From an uncultured Bacteroidales bacterium (lineage in GTDB: Bacteria; Bacteroidota; Bacteroidia; Bacteroidales; WCHB1-69), in assembly GCA_947169105.1 (NCBI GenBank), contig CAMVOL010000018.1, positions 1-47,908 of the forward strand: a stretch of DNA of 47,908 nucleotides, read 5' to 3'. Below, in pieces: positions 24,767-32,286 of this stretch. A program made the translations under genes and the position numbers. The notes below the pieces were generated by a model. It saw nothing but the letters and a program-made list of their open reading frames with translations. It was not told the DNA's origin and did no database searches. Each line of letters opens with the position of its first letter. Position 1 is the stretch's first letter.

Positions 24767-26086
24767 TTAAAAGATATTGTTTTTACATACATAATGATAA
24801 TGCGAACCGAAACGTTGGAAGGCGGCTTTTTCGAGTTCCTCCTGGAATTGCGGGTGCGCCACCGAGATGATCAGCTTGGCCCGCTCCTGTAGCGACCGTC
24901 CGTACAGGTTCACCGCGCCGTACTCCGTCACGAACCAGTGGATGTGGTTGCGCGTAGTGACCGCCCCCGACCCAAGGTCCAACGCCGGCACAATCTTGTT
25001 GATGCCGTGCCGTGTGGTGGAGGGCATCGCAATGATGGCCTTGCCCCCTTTGGCGCGGGATGCCCCATAGACGAAGTCAATCTGTCCGCCCACGCCGGAG
25101 TATATCTTGTCGCCCAACGAGTCGGCACACACCTGCCCCGACAAATCCACCTGAATGGCCGAATTGATGGAGGTCATCTTGGGCTGCTGCGCAATGATGA
25201 AGGGGTCGTTGGTGTACTCCACGTCCTTCATCAGCACCAGCGGGTTCCCGTCGATGAAATTGTAGATTTTCTGCGAACCCATCACGAAGGTGGAGACGAT
25301 TTTCCCGCGGTCAAGTTTCTTGCGACTGCCGTTGATGACCCCTTTCCGTACCAATGGCAGGATGCCATCGGAGAACATCTCGGTGTGAATGCCGATGTCC
25401 TTGTGGTTGCCGAGGCACGAAAGGATGGCATTGGGGATGGAGCCGATACCCATTTGCAGGCAGGCGCCGTCCTCGATGAGTTCGGCACAGTAGCGGCCGA
25501 TGGTCTTCTCCACTTCGGTCGGCACGGGTGCTTCCACGGTGAGCAGCGGCGTGTCGTCCTCCACCACATAGTTGATACGGCTGAGGGGTACCTGCGAGTC
25601 TCCAAGAGAGCGCGGGACGTGACGGTTGATGACGGCGATGGTGAATTCGGCACACTCCATAGCGGCGAGTGTGGCATCCACGGAGGAACCCAACGACACA
25701 TAGCCGAACTTGTCGGGCGGACTAACCTGTATCATAGCCACATTGCAGCGGATGTACCGCTCGCGGTACAGTTTGGAGGTCTCACCGAGGAACACGGGGA
25801 TGTAGTCAGCGAGTCCTTTTTGCACGCTTTCTCGTACGTTGGCACCCACAAAAAAGGCGTTATGTTGGAAAATCCCTTCAAATTCAGGATTTACATAAGG
25901 GGCTGCGCCTTCAGTATGCAGATGATGGATATAGACATTCTTCAGTTCCCCTGCACGCCCCCTGTCGCAGAGGGCTTTCACAAGGCATTGTGGAACATTG
26001 GAGACGGAACTGATGTGGACGTGGTCGCCCGATTTGATGACTTTGACGGCTTCCGCCGCTGTAACTGCCTGATACTGTTTCTTCAT
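24767..26086 (-). CDS. Acyl-CoA hydrolase/CoA-transferase (4-hydroxybutyrate/acetate type)
   Basis: 439 residues of the class I acetyl-CoA hydrolase/transferase family (AbfT/Cat1-like). The catalytic Glu is E236 in GIHTEMFSDG. Nearby family motifs are LQMGIGSIPNAIL, SGVGGQIDFVYGASRAKGGKAIIAMPST and VTEYGAVNLYGRSLQERA. Such enzymes swap CoA between carboxylates (acetate with 4-hydroxybutyryl-, butyryl-, propionyl- or succinyl-CoA); the exact pair cannot be told. The start MKKQYQ at 26086 is chosen because an in-frame extension upstream would run into the riboswitch. A cobalamin riboswitch precedes the gene. Confidence 0.85.
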   Translation of the reverse strand: MKKQYQAVTAAEAVKVIKSGDHVHISSVSNVPQCLVKALCDRGRAGELKNVYIHHLHTEGAAPYVNPEFEGIFQHNAFFVGANVRESVQKGLADYIPVFLGETSKLYRERYIRCNVAMIQVSPPDKFGYVSLGSSVDATLAAMECAEFTIAVINRHVPRSLGDSQVPLSRINYVVEDDTPLLTVEAPVPTEVEKTIGRYCAELIEDGACLQMGIGSIPNAILSCLGNHKDIGIHTEMFSDGILPLVRKGVINGSRKKLDRGKIVSTFVMGSQKIYNFIDGNPLVLMKDVEYTNDPFIIAQQPKMTSINSAIQVDLSGQVCADSLGDKIYSGVGGQIDFVYGASRAKGGKAIIAMPSTTRHGINKIVPALDLGSGAVTTRNHIHWFVTEYGAVNLYGRSLQERAKLIISVAHPQFQEELEKAAFQRFGSHYHYVCKNNIF

Positions 26087-26187
26087 CGTTTTTCGATTTG
26101 TTATTTTCAAAAAAAAACAGCAGCAGAAAACAAAATGAGAATGGCAAGCGTGTATGCGCTTCCAACAATTCCCGAGCTTTTGTTCCC

Positions 26188-26358
26188 GAAAGCTGCGAAT
26201 ACGGAAACGGGCAGGTCTTCTGGCTTGTTCCACCTCCGACGCCTTCCCGATAAAAATATCAGTGACATACGTGTCGGAAGCGCTTTTAGGAACTCACAGC
26301 TACGGGCATAGCTCCTGATTTACACAGGATTCCCTATTAATCGGTGAGAACCCGAATC
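26188..26358 (-). promoter_or_regulatory. Cobalamin (B12) riboswitch
   Basis: Read on the minus strand, the leader contains GGGAATCCTGTGTAAATCAG, then GAGCTATGCCCGTAGCTGTGA, then GTCACTGA with ATCGGGAAGGC, and finally the B12 box AGCCAGAAGACCTGCC (26210-26225). These are the conserved core elements of the adenosylcobalamin riboswitch in the right order and spacing. About 100 nt separate it from the CoA-transferase ATG; that stretch has an AAGCG/CGCTT hairpin and a long T-rich run that could be the expression platform. Cobalamin binding would be expected to lower expression of CoA-transferase, the small membrane protein and MarC. Confidence 0.9.
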
Positions 26359-26364
26359 CGGTTG

Positions 26365-26372
26365 CAAAAATA
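26365..26372 (-). promoter_or_regulatory. -7 box (TATTTTTG) driving the riboswitch leader
   Basis: The minus strand reads TATATTTTTGC immediately before the riboswitch core, which fits a start of transcription near 26358. Confidence 0.55.
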
Positions 26373-26399
26373 TAAAATTATGATGAAAAAACATCGTCC

Positions 26400-28709
26400 T
26401 TATATCGAGAACTTGATACCGGCGAAAAGGCTGCGGGGCAACACTGGCCCGTAGATGTAGCCGGCATCGCGCAACTCGCCTTTGTCAAAGTCCTTCTGAT
26501 AGCTGTTGAAGATGTTTTTCATTCCCAAGCTGACCTCCAGAATCATGTTGTCTTTCAGCTTGATCCCGTATGCGATTTTGAAATTCAGGTCGAAGAACGG
26601 CTTCGATACCTCTTCGCGGTCGTTCTCGATATATCCGGCGAAATGCTGGATGAGCATCCTTCCCGTGTAGGTTCCCGTTAGCGACAGGTCGAGGCGTTTC
26701 ACCGGTGAATAGTAGAGCATCAGGAATCCGTAGGTGTCGGGCGAACGGAACATCTTGGTCTGCGCCTCCACCGTCTCGCTCCACTTTTCCGGCTTGCGGT
26801 AGCGGCTCTGCTGGTAGGTGAACCCGGCCTGGAACTCAAGGTTGCGGATGGGGATGTATTTCACCTCCACATTCAATCCGGCCACCCGTGCGCCGGAACC
26901 GTTCTGTCTGACCAAGAGAAGGTTGCCGTCCTCATCGTGCCCTGCATCGGTCAGCACGAACACATCGTTGAGCGCGGTGAAGAAGCCCTCCAGAAGTATA
27001 TCCACGGCGGCATTGTGCCACTGCTTGGCGAAGTCAACCGACAAGTTCACGGAGTGCGAATGTTCCGGCTTCAGGTCCGGCGAGATGCGGATGATGGAGA
27101 CCTCGCCGCCCACTGCGGTGATGTGCAGGTCTTCGTCGAACGCTTGAGGCGCACGGAACCCTTTCGCATATCCCGCCCGTAAGGTAAGCCACTCCAACGG
27201 GGCATAGCGGATGTTGGCGCGGGGACTGAAAATGGGCGGCTTGATCATGTTGTGCTTGTCGAGGCGGGCACCCACCAACAGCGACACCTTCTCGTTTTTC
27301 CACTCGTTCTGGAGGAAGACGCTGTAGATGTGCACCTTTTGGTCAATGACACGATGATACCCCAATGCCTCGTCGTAGAGCGAGTTGTAGTTGTACTCCA
27401 CACCTGTCGTGAGCGTGGCGGGCATGAAAAGGAATTTTTTCATGTAAAAGACATATTGGGCGCCCGCCACCACGGCCAAATCCTTGGTGTTCCCGTAAGC
27501 GTTGGGATCCTGCCCCGCCCCGTAGTAGCTGCTGCGGTGAATGGACTGCAGAGACGAGTACACCTGCAGCCAATGTTTCGAATCCTTCGTGAAGAAGTCG
27601 TACTTCAGTCCGGCGCAGTGGATGTGGTGCTCGGTCTGCTCGGTGATGTCGGCTTCGTGCGCGGGCTGCGAGAGCTTGTTGCCGCCGCGCCGGAACTCGT
27701 TGAGCGTGTGGTATTCAAGGGAAAGCTTGGAGTGAACGCCCAGTTTGACAAAACCCCGGAAGCCGATGTTTTTGGTGTTCAGCTTCCCGATTTCCGTGAA
27801 ACCGTCCCCGTCGCTGTCGTAGGGTGACCGCTGGCGGGCGCTGGCAAACAGGGTGATGCCGGCCGTGTTGTTGCGGGTGACAAGGGAGGCGTTCATCACC
27901 GTGTTGGCATCAAGTCGCCGCATGCCTGTCAGCGTGAGGTTGGTGCCGATGGAAACGCTGTTCACCTTCGGCTCTTTGGTGAGGATGTTGATGGTTCCCG
28001 CCACCGCATTGGAACCGAAAATGGCGGAACTGCCTCCACGGATCACCTCCACTTTTTCGATCATGTTGACGGGAATCTGCTCCAGCCCGTAAACCTGCGA
28101 CAGGGCACTGCTGACGGCGCGCCCGTCGATAAGGATCTGCGAGTAGGCGCCCTCCAAGCCGTTGATCCGTACCTGCTGGAAACCGCAGTTCTGGCAGTTG
28201 CTCTCCAAGCGAAGGCCCGGCTGGAAGTTGAGCCCTTCCGCCAGACAGACGGAATTGGTGTTGTTGAACGTTTTCGGCGAAATCACCCCGACCATCACGG
28301 GCGCCTCCTTCCGGCTCGTCTCGTTCTTGTTGGCGGAAATCACCACATCGTTCAGCATGATGGCATCCTCCTCCACCTCGAAATTCAGCTCGATGCTTTT
28401 GCCTGTTTCTACTGTAACTTGTTTCTCTTGAGAAAGATATCCTACCATATGAACGACCACCGTATAGGTTCCCGCCGGAAGGTTGTTCAGAAAATAGTGG
28501 CCGCTGGCATCGGTGACTGTGGCCACGGTTGTCCCTTTGACCGCCACATTCATGTAGGCGATATGCTCCTCTGTCTGTTTGTTGATTACATGCCCGAATA
28601 TGTGGGCGTCTGAATGGTTGTGACTATGCGGATGCTGGTGGTCGTGCTCCTGTGCGCATACGCACAAAGACATAGCCAGCAGCAATGCTGACAATACGAA
28701 TTGTTTCAT
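26400..28709 (-). CDS. TonB-dependent receptor with His-rich N-terminus (metal uptake)
   Basis: 769 residues. After the signal peptide (ending CVCAQ) comes a His/Asp-rich metal-binding tail (HDHQHPHSHNHSDAH, about 22-36), a carboxypeptidase-regulatory-like domain (38-115), a plug (about 130-245: ESNCQNCGFQQVRINGLEG, ILIDGRAV, VEVIRGGSSAIFGSNAVAGTI within it) and a barrel ending SLFAGIKFSI. The plug Cys pair and His tail suggest a transition metal, perhaps zinc or copper. The gene is preceded by a small His-rich protein gene 43 bp away. Although the next element downstream is a B12 riboswitch, this gene is upstream of it and not controlled by it. Confidence 0.88.
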   Translation of the reverse strand: MKQFVLSALLLAMSLCVCAQEHDHQHPHSHNHSDAHIFGHVINKQTEEHIAYMNVAVKGTTVATVTDASGHYFLNNLPAGTYTVVVHMVGYLSQEKQVTVETGKSIELNFEVEEDAIMLNDVVISANKNETSRKEAPVMVGVISPKTFNNTNSVCLAEGLNFQPGLRLESNCQNCGFQQVRINGLEGAYSQILIDGRAVSSALSQVYGLEQIPVNMIEKVEVIRGGSSAIFGSNAVAGTINILTKEPKVNSVSIGTNLTLTGMRRLDANTVMNASLVTRNNTAGITLFASARQRSPYDSDGDGFTEIGKLNTKNIGFRGFVKLGVHSKLSLEYHTLNEFRRGGNKLSQPAHEADITEQTEHHIHCAGLKYDFFTKDSKHWLQVYSSLQSIHRSSYYGAGQDPNAYGNTKDLAVVAGAQYVFYMKKFLFMPATLTTGVEYNYNSLYDEALGYHRVIDQKVHIYSVFLQNEWKNEKVSLLVGARLDKHNMIKPPIFSPRANIRYAPLEWLTLRAGYAKGFRAPQAFDEDLHITAVGGEVSIIRISPDLKPEHSHSVNLSVDFAKQWHNAAVDILLEGFFTALNDVFVLTDAGHDEDGNLLLVRQNGSGARVAGLNVEVKYIPIRNLEFQAGFTYQQSRYRKPEKWSETVEAQTKMFRSPDTYGFLMLYYSPVKRLDLSLTGTYTGRMLIQHFAGYIENDREEVSKPFFDLNFKIAYGIKLKDNMILEVSLGMKNIFNSYQKDFDKGELRDAGYIYGPVLPRSLFAGIKFSI

Positions 28710-28752
28710 GTTTCGTGCTTAAAATGATTGAAAGAAATTTGTTGATTTTTAA

Positions 28753-29106
28753 TTAGTTGAAATCAACAAAAGGGGGAGCACGAAGCGAAAAATGAAAAAT
28801 GGTTGTAACAAGGGGAACCGCCAGCTTTTTTACAACAGGAAGAACAAGTTCCTTAACTTCCGGAACGGTTGGTGTAAGCGCAAGGGGTGCCGTGAATACC
28901 GCATGGGAGATGCAATGCAGGATGACAATCTCCTCTTCCGAATGCTGGTGTTTGTGCTTGTCTAAAAAATTGTAGGGGTGGGAATGGACAATCACCACTC
29001 CGCTCATAGTATGCGTGTGCGGGAAGAGACTACTGCCAAAAAACTGCCCTAAAAAAACGGACAGAAGGAGGAATCCCAAGAAATTTCTGCATTTTTTTGA
29101 CATCAA
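28753..29106 (-). CDS. Small His-rich envelope protein
   Basis: 117 residues with an N-terminal hydrophobic signal/anchor (8-30), a His-rich region (HTHTMSGVVIVHSHPYNF, DKHKHQHSEEE, about 31-60) and a Pro/Val-rich C-terminal part. Start may be ATG at 29106 or the next one at 29103. Such proteins commonly precede metal-type TonB receptors in Bacteroidota; a periplasmic metal-buffer role is inferred. A -7 box lies about 45 bp upstream. Confidence 0.6.
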   Translation of the reverse strand: MMSKKCRNFLGFLLLSVFLGQFFGSSLFPHTHTMSGVVIVHSHPYNFLDKHKHQHSEEEIVILHCISHAVFTAPLALTPTVPEVKELVLPVVKKLAVPLVTTIFHFSLRAPPFVDFN

Positions 29107-29149
29107 TATTCCCTATTATACCACAGAGCGCATTTTCTCAACGGGGCTG

Positions 29150-29157
29150 CAAAAATA
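29150..29157 (-). promoter_or_regulatory. -7 box (TATTTTTG) for the His-rich protein/TonB receptor operon
   Basis: The minus strand reads GTATTTTTGCAG, about 45 bp upstream of the start at 29106. Confidence 0.5.
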
Positions 29158-29171
29158 CAACATATTTCCGC

Positions 29172-29179
29172 TATTTTTG
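29172..29179 (+). promoter_or_regulatory. -7 box (TATTTTTG) for the DUF1294 gene
   Basis: The plus strand reads CTATTTTTGCAG about 23 bp before the ATG at 29202. It lies back to back with the minus-strand box at 29150-29157. Confidence 0.5.
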
Positions 29180-29201
29180 CAGCTTGTAATTTGAAAGTCC
29201 A

Positions 29202-29474
29202 ATGGTAAAATATTTTGTGGTTTATCTTCTCGTAGTCAATCTGATAACATTTTTTCTTTACGGAATTGACAAACGTCGTGCAGTACGGAAGGCGTGGCGT
29301 ATTCCCGAATCCGTACTGATAGGCTTTGCTGCCATCGGTGGGAGCGTGGGCGCGTTTCTTGCCATGCTCGTTTTCCGTCACAAGACAAAGCTCGCCAAGT
29401 TTACCGTCGGCGTGCCGTTGATTTTGGTTGCTCAGATATTTGCAGCGATAGCTTTTTATAAGTATTTGTCTTGA
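29202..29474 (+). CDS. DUF1294 membrane protein
   Basis: 90 residues, three spans, with the DUF1294 signature: N-terminal VNLITFFLYGIDKRRAVRKAWRIPE, then IGGSVGAFLAMLVFRHKTKLAKF. Function is unknown. Its 3' end overlaps the end of the convergent nucleotidyltransferase gene by 19 bp. Confidence 0.85.
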   Translation: MVKYFVVYLLVVNLITFFLYGIDKRRAVRKAWRIPESVLIGFAAIGGSVGAFLAMLVFRHKTKLAKFTVGVPLILVAQIFAAIAFYKYLS

Positions 29475-30208
29475 TTTTGAAGGCGGACCACATCCTCGTA
29501 TTTCCCCACATCCATCCATTGGTCATCCTGATGCAGGTATCCGTAAATGGGATATTCCGACGCGAGGTCGAGATAGAGCGGGGTCATCGAGAGCTTCTGT
29601 CCCGACGGGATGTGGTTGAGGATGTCGCGCCGCACCACGTGGATGCCGCTGAATCCTAACGGAACCCCGTCAGTACAAGGTACTTCCATCCTTTTTTCGC
29701 CTGTCTTGACATTCTCCCATCCGCACAGCCGCATCGTCGCACGCTCGAAGATGAGGTAACGCGACGTCACACGCTCGCGCACCGCCAAGGTGGCGATGGC
29801 GTTGTTCGTTATATGCTGTTCAATCAGCTGGTTGAGGTTGATGTCGGACAAAATGTCCACGTTGTGTAGCAGGATATGGTCGGCACTGCCGAACAGCGGT
29901 TCTGCGAACTTGAGTCCGCCGCCCGTGTCCAACAGAAAGTCCGTCTCGTCCGAAATCCGGATGTCGGCATCGAACGGGTGCGTGGCGAGATACTCCTTCA
30001 TCAGGTCGCTGAAATGGTGGACATTGACGACAATGTGGCGGATGCCGCTGTCGATAATCCGCTGGATGACGGTTTCCAACAGTGTTTTGCCGTGGATTTC
30101 CACCAGCGCCTTCGGCCGGTCCTTCGTCAACGGGTAGAGGCGCGTGCCGAGGCCCGCGGCGAACACCATCGCGCAGATGTTTCCGTTTTCGTGCTGCATC
30201 TTACTCAA
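29456..30208 (-). CDS. Sugar-1-phosphate nucleotidyltransferase, MurU-like
   Basis: 250 residues with the nucleotidyltransferase signature AMVFAAGLGTRLYPLTKDRPKALVEIHGK split across residues 12-40, the acidic LLHNVDILSDI metal site, and SGIHV plus WMDVGKYEDV at the end. The closest functional type by motif and length is MurNAc-1-phosphate uridylyltransferase (MurU) or a mannose-1-P guanylyltransferase-like enzyme. An AmgK-like kinase domain is encoded 4 kb away, which favours the MurU role in muramic-acid recycling. It overlaps the acetyltransferase gene by 8 bp. Confidence 0.75.
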   Translation of the reverse strand: MSKMQHENGNICAMVFAAGLGTRLYPLTKDRPKALVEIHGKTLLETVIQRIIDSGIRHIVVNVHHFSDLMKEYLATHPFDADIRISDETDFLLDTGGGLKFAEPLFGSADHILLHNVDILSDINLNQLIEQHITNNAIATLAVRERVTSRYLIFERATMRLCGWENVKTGEKRMEVPCTDGVPLGFSGIHVVRRDILNHIPSGQKLSMTPLYLDLASEYPIYGYLHQDDQWMDVGKYEDVVRLQNQDKYL

Positions 30209-30782
30209 TTTTGGTGACTTTCCCGTCCTTCAGCTGGTAGCGTTCGCCGCTTTCGGGACAGGTGGCAAAACCGTCCTTGTCGAACTGGAGCCGGTGTCCG
30301 TACTCGCTCATCCAGCCGATCTGGCGGGAGGGGTTGCCCACGACGAGGGCGTACGGCGGGATGGTCTTCGTCACCACGGCGCCCGCCCCGATGAAGGCGA
30401 AGGCGCCGATGTCGTGCCCGCACACCACCGTCGCGTTGGCCCCGATGGTCGCACCCTTGCCGACGTGCGTCTTGGCGTACTGGTTGCGCCGGTTCACCGC
30501 ACTCCGCGGGTTGGTGACGTTGGTGAACACCATCGATGGCCCGAGGAACACGTCATCCTCGCACGTCACGCCGGTATAGACCGACACGTTGTTCTGGATT
30601 TTCACGTTGTTGCCCAGCACCACCTCCGGCGAAATCACCACGTTCTGCCCGATGTTGCACCGCTCGCCAATCACGCAGTGGGACATGATGTGCGAGAAAT
30701 GCCAGATTTTCGTGCCTGCGCCAATCTGGCATCCCTCGTCAATAATTGCGGTTTCGTGTGCAAAATATTCTACTTGGTTCAT
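30201..30782 (-). CDS. WbpD/WlbB-like hexapeptide-repeat N-acetyltransferase
   Basis: A left-handed beta-helix acyltransferase of 193 residues. Hexapeptide rungs run from IDEGCQIGAGTKIWHFSHI through VVISPEVVLGNNVKIQNNVSVY to ATIGANATVVCGHDIGAFAFIGAGAVV, followed by PPYALVVGNPSRQIGWM. The sequence fits UDP-2-acetamido-3-amino-2,3-dideoxy-glucuronate N-acetyltransferases (WbpD/WlbB), which make di-N-acetylated uronic acids for surface polysaccharides. The start MNQVEYF is chosen over one four codons upstream that lies in the simple-sequence leader. Its partner enzymes (WbpA/B/E types) are not in the window. Confidence 0.8.
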   Translation of the reverse strand: MNQVEYFAHETAIIDEGCQIGAGTKIWHFSHIMSHCVIGERCNIGQNVVISPEVVLGNNVKIQNNVSVYTGVTCEDDVFLGPSMVFTNVTNPRSAVNRRNQYAKTHVGKGATIGANATVVCGHDIGAFAFIGAGAVVTKTIPPYALVVGNPSRQIGWMSEYGHRLQFDKDGFATCPESGERYQLKDGKVTKIE

Positions 30783-30837
30783 CAAGTTTATCAAGTTTGA
30801 AAGTTTATCAGGTTCATTAATTTTTGAAAGAAATGAA

Positions 30838-30874
30838 ACCTTTTACCTTTTACTTTTTACCTTCTACTTTCTAC
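30838..30874. repeat. 7-bp tandem repeat (ACCTTTT-type x5)
   Basis: Heptamers ACCTTTT, ACCTTTT, ACTTTTT, ACCTTCT, ACTTTCT in phase between the end of pgk (30877) and the start of the acetyltransferase gene. An adjacent ATCAAGTTT-type 8-9 bp repeat lies at 30781-30815. Confidence 0.9.
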
Positions 30875-30876
30875 GG

Positions 30877-32037
30877 TTATTTATCCTCATTTAAAGCCTT
30901 GATGCCGGGGAGTTCCTTGCCTTCGAGGTATTCCAGCATGGCGCCGCCGCCGGTGCTGATGTAGGAGACGTAGTCGGCGCCGCCGATGAGGGAGAACGCG
31001 CCGGAGATGGTGGCTACCGACACGCAGAGGGCCACGGAGTGGGTGCCGTTTTCGAAGTTCGGGAACTCATAGACGCCGACGGGGCCGTTCCACAGGATCG
31101 TCTTGGCGGTCTTGATGATGGAAGCGAACTTCTGGATGGTGCGGGGACCGATGTCCATGCCTTCCCAGCCTTCGGGGATGTCATTGTGCGTGGTGATGTA
31201 CTGGTTGGCGTTGTTGTCGAACTTGTCGGCGCAGATGTTGTCGATGGGGAAGTAGATGTCCACGCCCTTCAGGTGGGCCTTGTTGATGATCTCCTTGGCC
31301 ACGGGAATCATATCCTCTTCGAGGAGGGAGTTGCCGATTTTGACGCCCATCGCGTGGAGGAAGGTGTAACTCATTCCACCTGCAATAATCAGATTGTCAA
31401 CCTTTTCCAAAAGGAAGGTGATGATGTTCAGCTTGGTGGAAATCTTGCTGCCGCCGATGATGGCGGTGAAGGGATGGGCGGCGTTGTTGAGCACGAGGTC
31501 GAGGTTGGAAGCTTCCTCGTACAGCAGGTAGCCGGCGTAGCATTTTCCCGGGAAGAATTTTGTGATGGTGGCGGTGGAGGCGTGTGCGCGGTGCGCCGTG
31601 CCGAAAGCGTCGTTGACGTACAGGTCACCCAAACGTGAGATAGCTTTGGCGAAATTCTCGTCGCCGCCCTCCTCCTCGTTGTGGAAACGGAGGTTCTCCA
31701 AGAGAGCCACGTCGCCCGGTTTCAGGGCGGCCACGCGCTTTTCAGTCTCTGTGTCCAGCACGTCGCCGAGGAAGGTGACGGGCGTGCCGAGCACTTCCGA
31801 CGCCTTGCCCACAATGTGTTTCAGGGAGAATTTGTCGCTGGCCACGCCCTTCGGACGGCCCAGATGCGACATCAGGATGGCGATGCCGCCCTCGCCGGTG
31901 ATCTTTTTCACCGTGTCGATGGTGCGGATGATGCGGGTGGCGTCGGTCACTTCAAATTGCTCATTCAGCGGAACATTGTAGTCCACTCTTACTAAGACTC
32001 TTTTGCCCTTCATTTGGGCCTCGTTGATGGATTTCAT
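30877..32037 (-). CDS. pgk: Phosphoglycerate kinase
   Basis: 386 residues; catalyses 1,3-bisphosphoglycerate + ADP to 3-phosphoglycerate + ATP in glycolysis. Signatures are RVLVRVDYNVPLN at the N-terminus, MSHLGRPKG, LLENLRFHNEEEGGDENFAK (split), FGTAHRAHAS, IIGGSKISTK, GGMSYTF, and the nucleotide-binding GGGAMLEYLEGKELPGIKAL at the end. Length is normal. It ends next to a heptamer repeat and starts next to a repeat-filled intergenic region. Confidence 0.97.
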   Translation of the reverse strand: MKSINEAQMKGKRVLVRVDYNVPLNEQFEVTDATRIIRTIDTVKKITGEGGIAILMSHLGRPKGVASDKFSLKHIVGKASEVLGTPVTFLGDVLDTETEKRVAALKPGDVALLENLRFHNEEEGGDENFAKAISRLGDLYVNDAFGTAHRAHASTATITKFFPGKCYAGYLLYEEASNLDLVLNNAAHPFTAIIGGSKISTKLNIITFLLEKVDNLIIAGGMSYTFLHAMGVKIGNSLLEEDMIPVAKEIINKAHLKGVDIYFPIDNICADKFDNNANQYITTHNDIPEGWEGMDIGPRTIQKFASIIKTAKTILWNGPVGVYEFPNFENGTHSVALCVSVATISGAFSLIGGADYVSYISTGGGAMLEYLEGKELPGIKALNEDK

Positions 32038-32079
32038 AATGGTATGTTTTAATGATTTAATAATTCAAAAACAATGCGG

Positions 32080-32087
32080 CAAAGGTA
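32080..32087 (-). promoter_or_regulatory. -7 box (TACCTTTG) for pgk
   Basis: The minus strand reads TGTACCTTTGCC about 45 bp upstream of the pgk ATG, matching TAnnTTTG. Confidence 0.5.
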
Positions 32088-32096
32088 CAAAATTTC

Positions 32097-32192
32097 TTGC
32101 TCGCTGCGCTCACATTCTCTGATTTTGTTCACTGCGTTCGCATTTTTTTGATTTTGCTCACTGCGCTCGCATTTGGGTTCGCTGACGCGAAC
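32097..32192. repeat. Tandem 28-29 bp repeats plus hairpin between pgk and the FISUMP gene
   Basis: Three units start at about 32097, 32125 and 32154. Each has the core form T[GT]TC[GA]CTGCG[CT]TC[AG]CATT followed by a T-rich spacer. A GTTCGC-TGAC-GCGAAC hairpin (32177-32192) ends the block. It fills the space upstream of two divergent genes. Confidence 0.8.
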
Positions 32193-32214
32193 ATTTGTTT
32201 TTTTTGCAAAAGTG

Positions 32215-32244
32215 TTTGTACTTTATTTGAAAAGTGTATTTTTG
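32215..32244 (+). promoter_or_regulatory. Promoter (TTTG-N18-TATTTTTG) of the FISUMP gene
   Basis: TTTG at 32215-32218 and TATTTTTG at 32237-32244, about 42 bp upstream of the ATG at 32287. Confidence 0.6.
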
Positions 32245-32286
32245 CAGCCTGAAAATTTAGTGAAAAGTGTTTGTAATTAAAAAAGT

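Noticed and set aside
26087-26233. N-terminal extension of the CoA transferase (49 extra codons)
   Set aside because: The extension is basic and Cys/Phe-rich, lacks family similarity, and runs into the B12 riboswitch; MKKQYQ at 26086 is the natural start.
26400-28709. TonB receptor as the target of the cobalamin riboswitch (BtuB-like)
   Set aside because: The riboswitch lies downstream of this gene in reading direction, has its own -7 box, and points to the CoA transferase; the receptor plug and His tail also look metal-type.
29103-29519. Minus-strand frame of 138 codons across the DUF1294 gene
   Set aside because: Antisense to DUF1294 and overlapping the nucleotidyltransferase end; no coding features.
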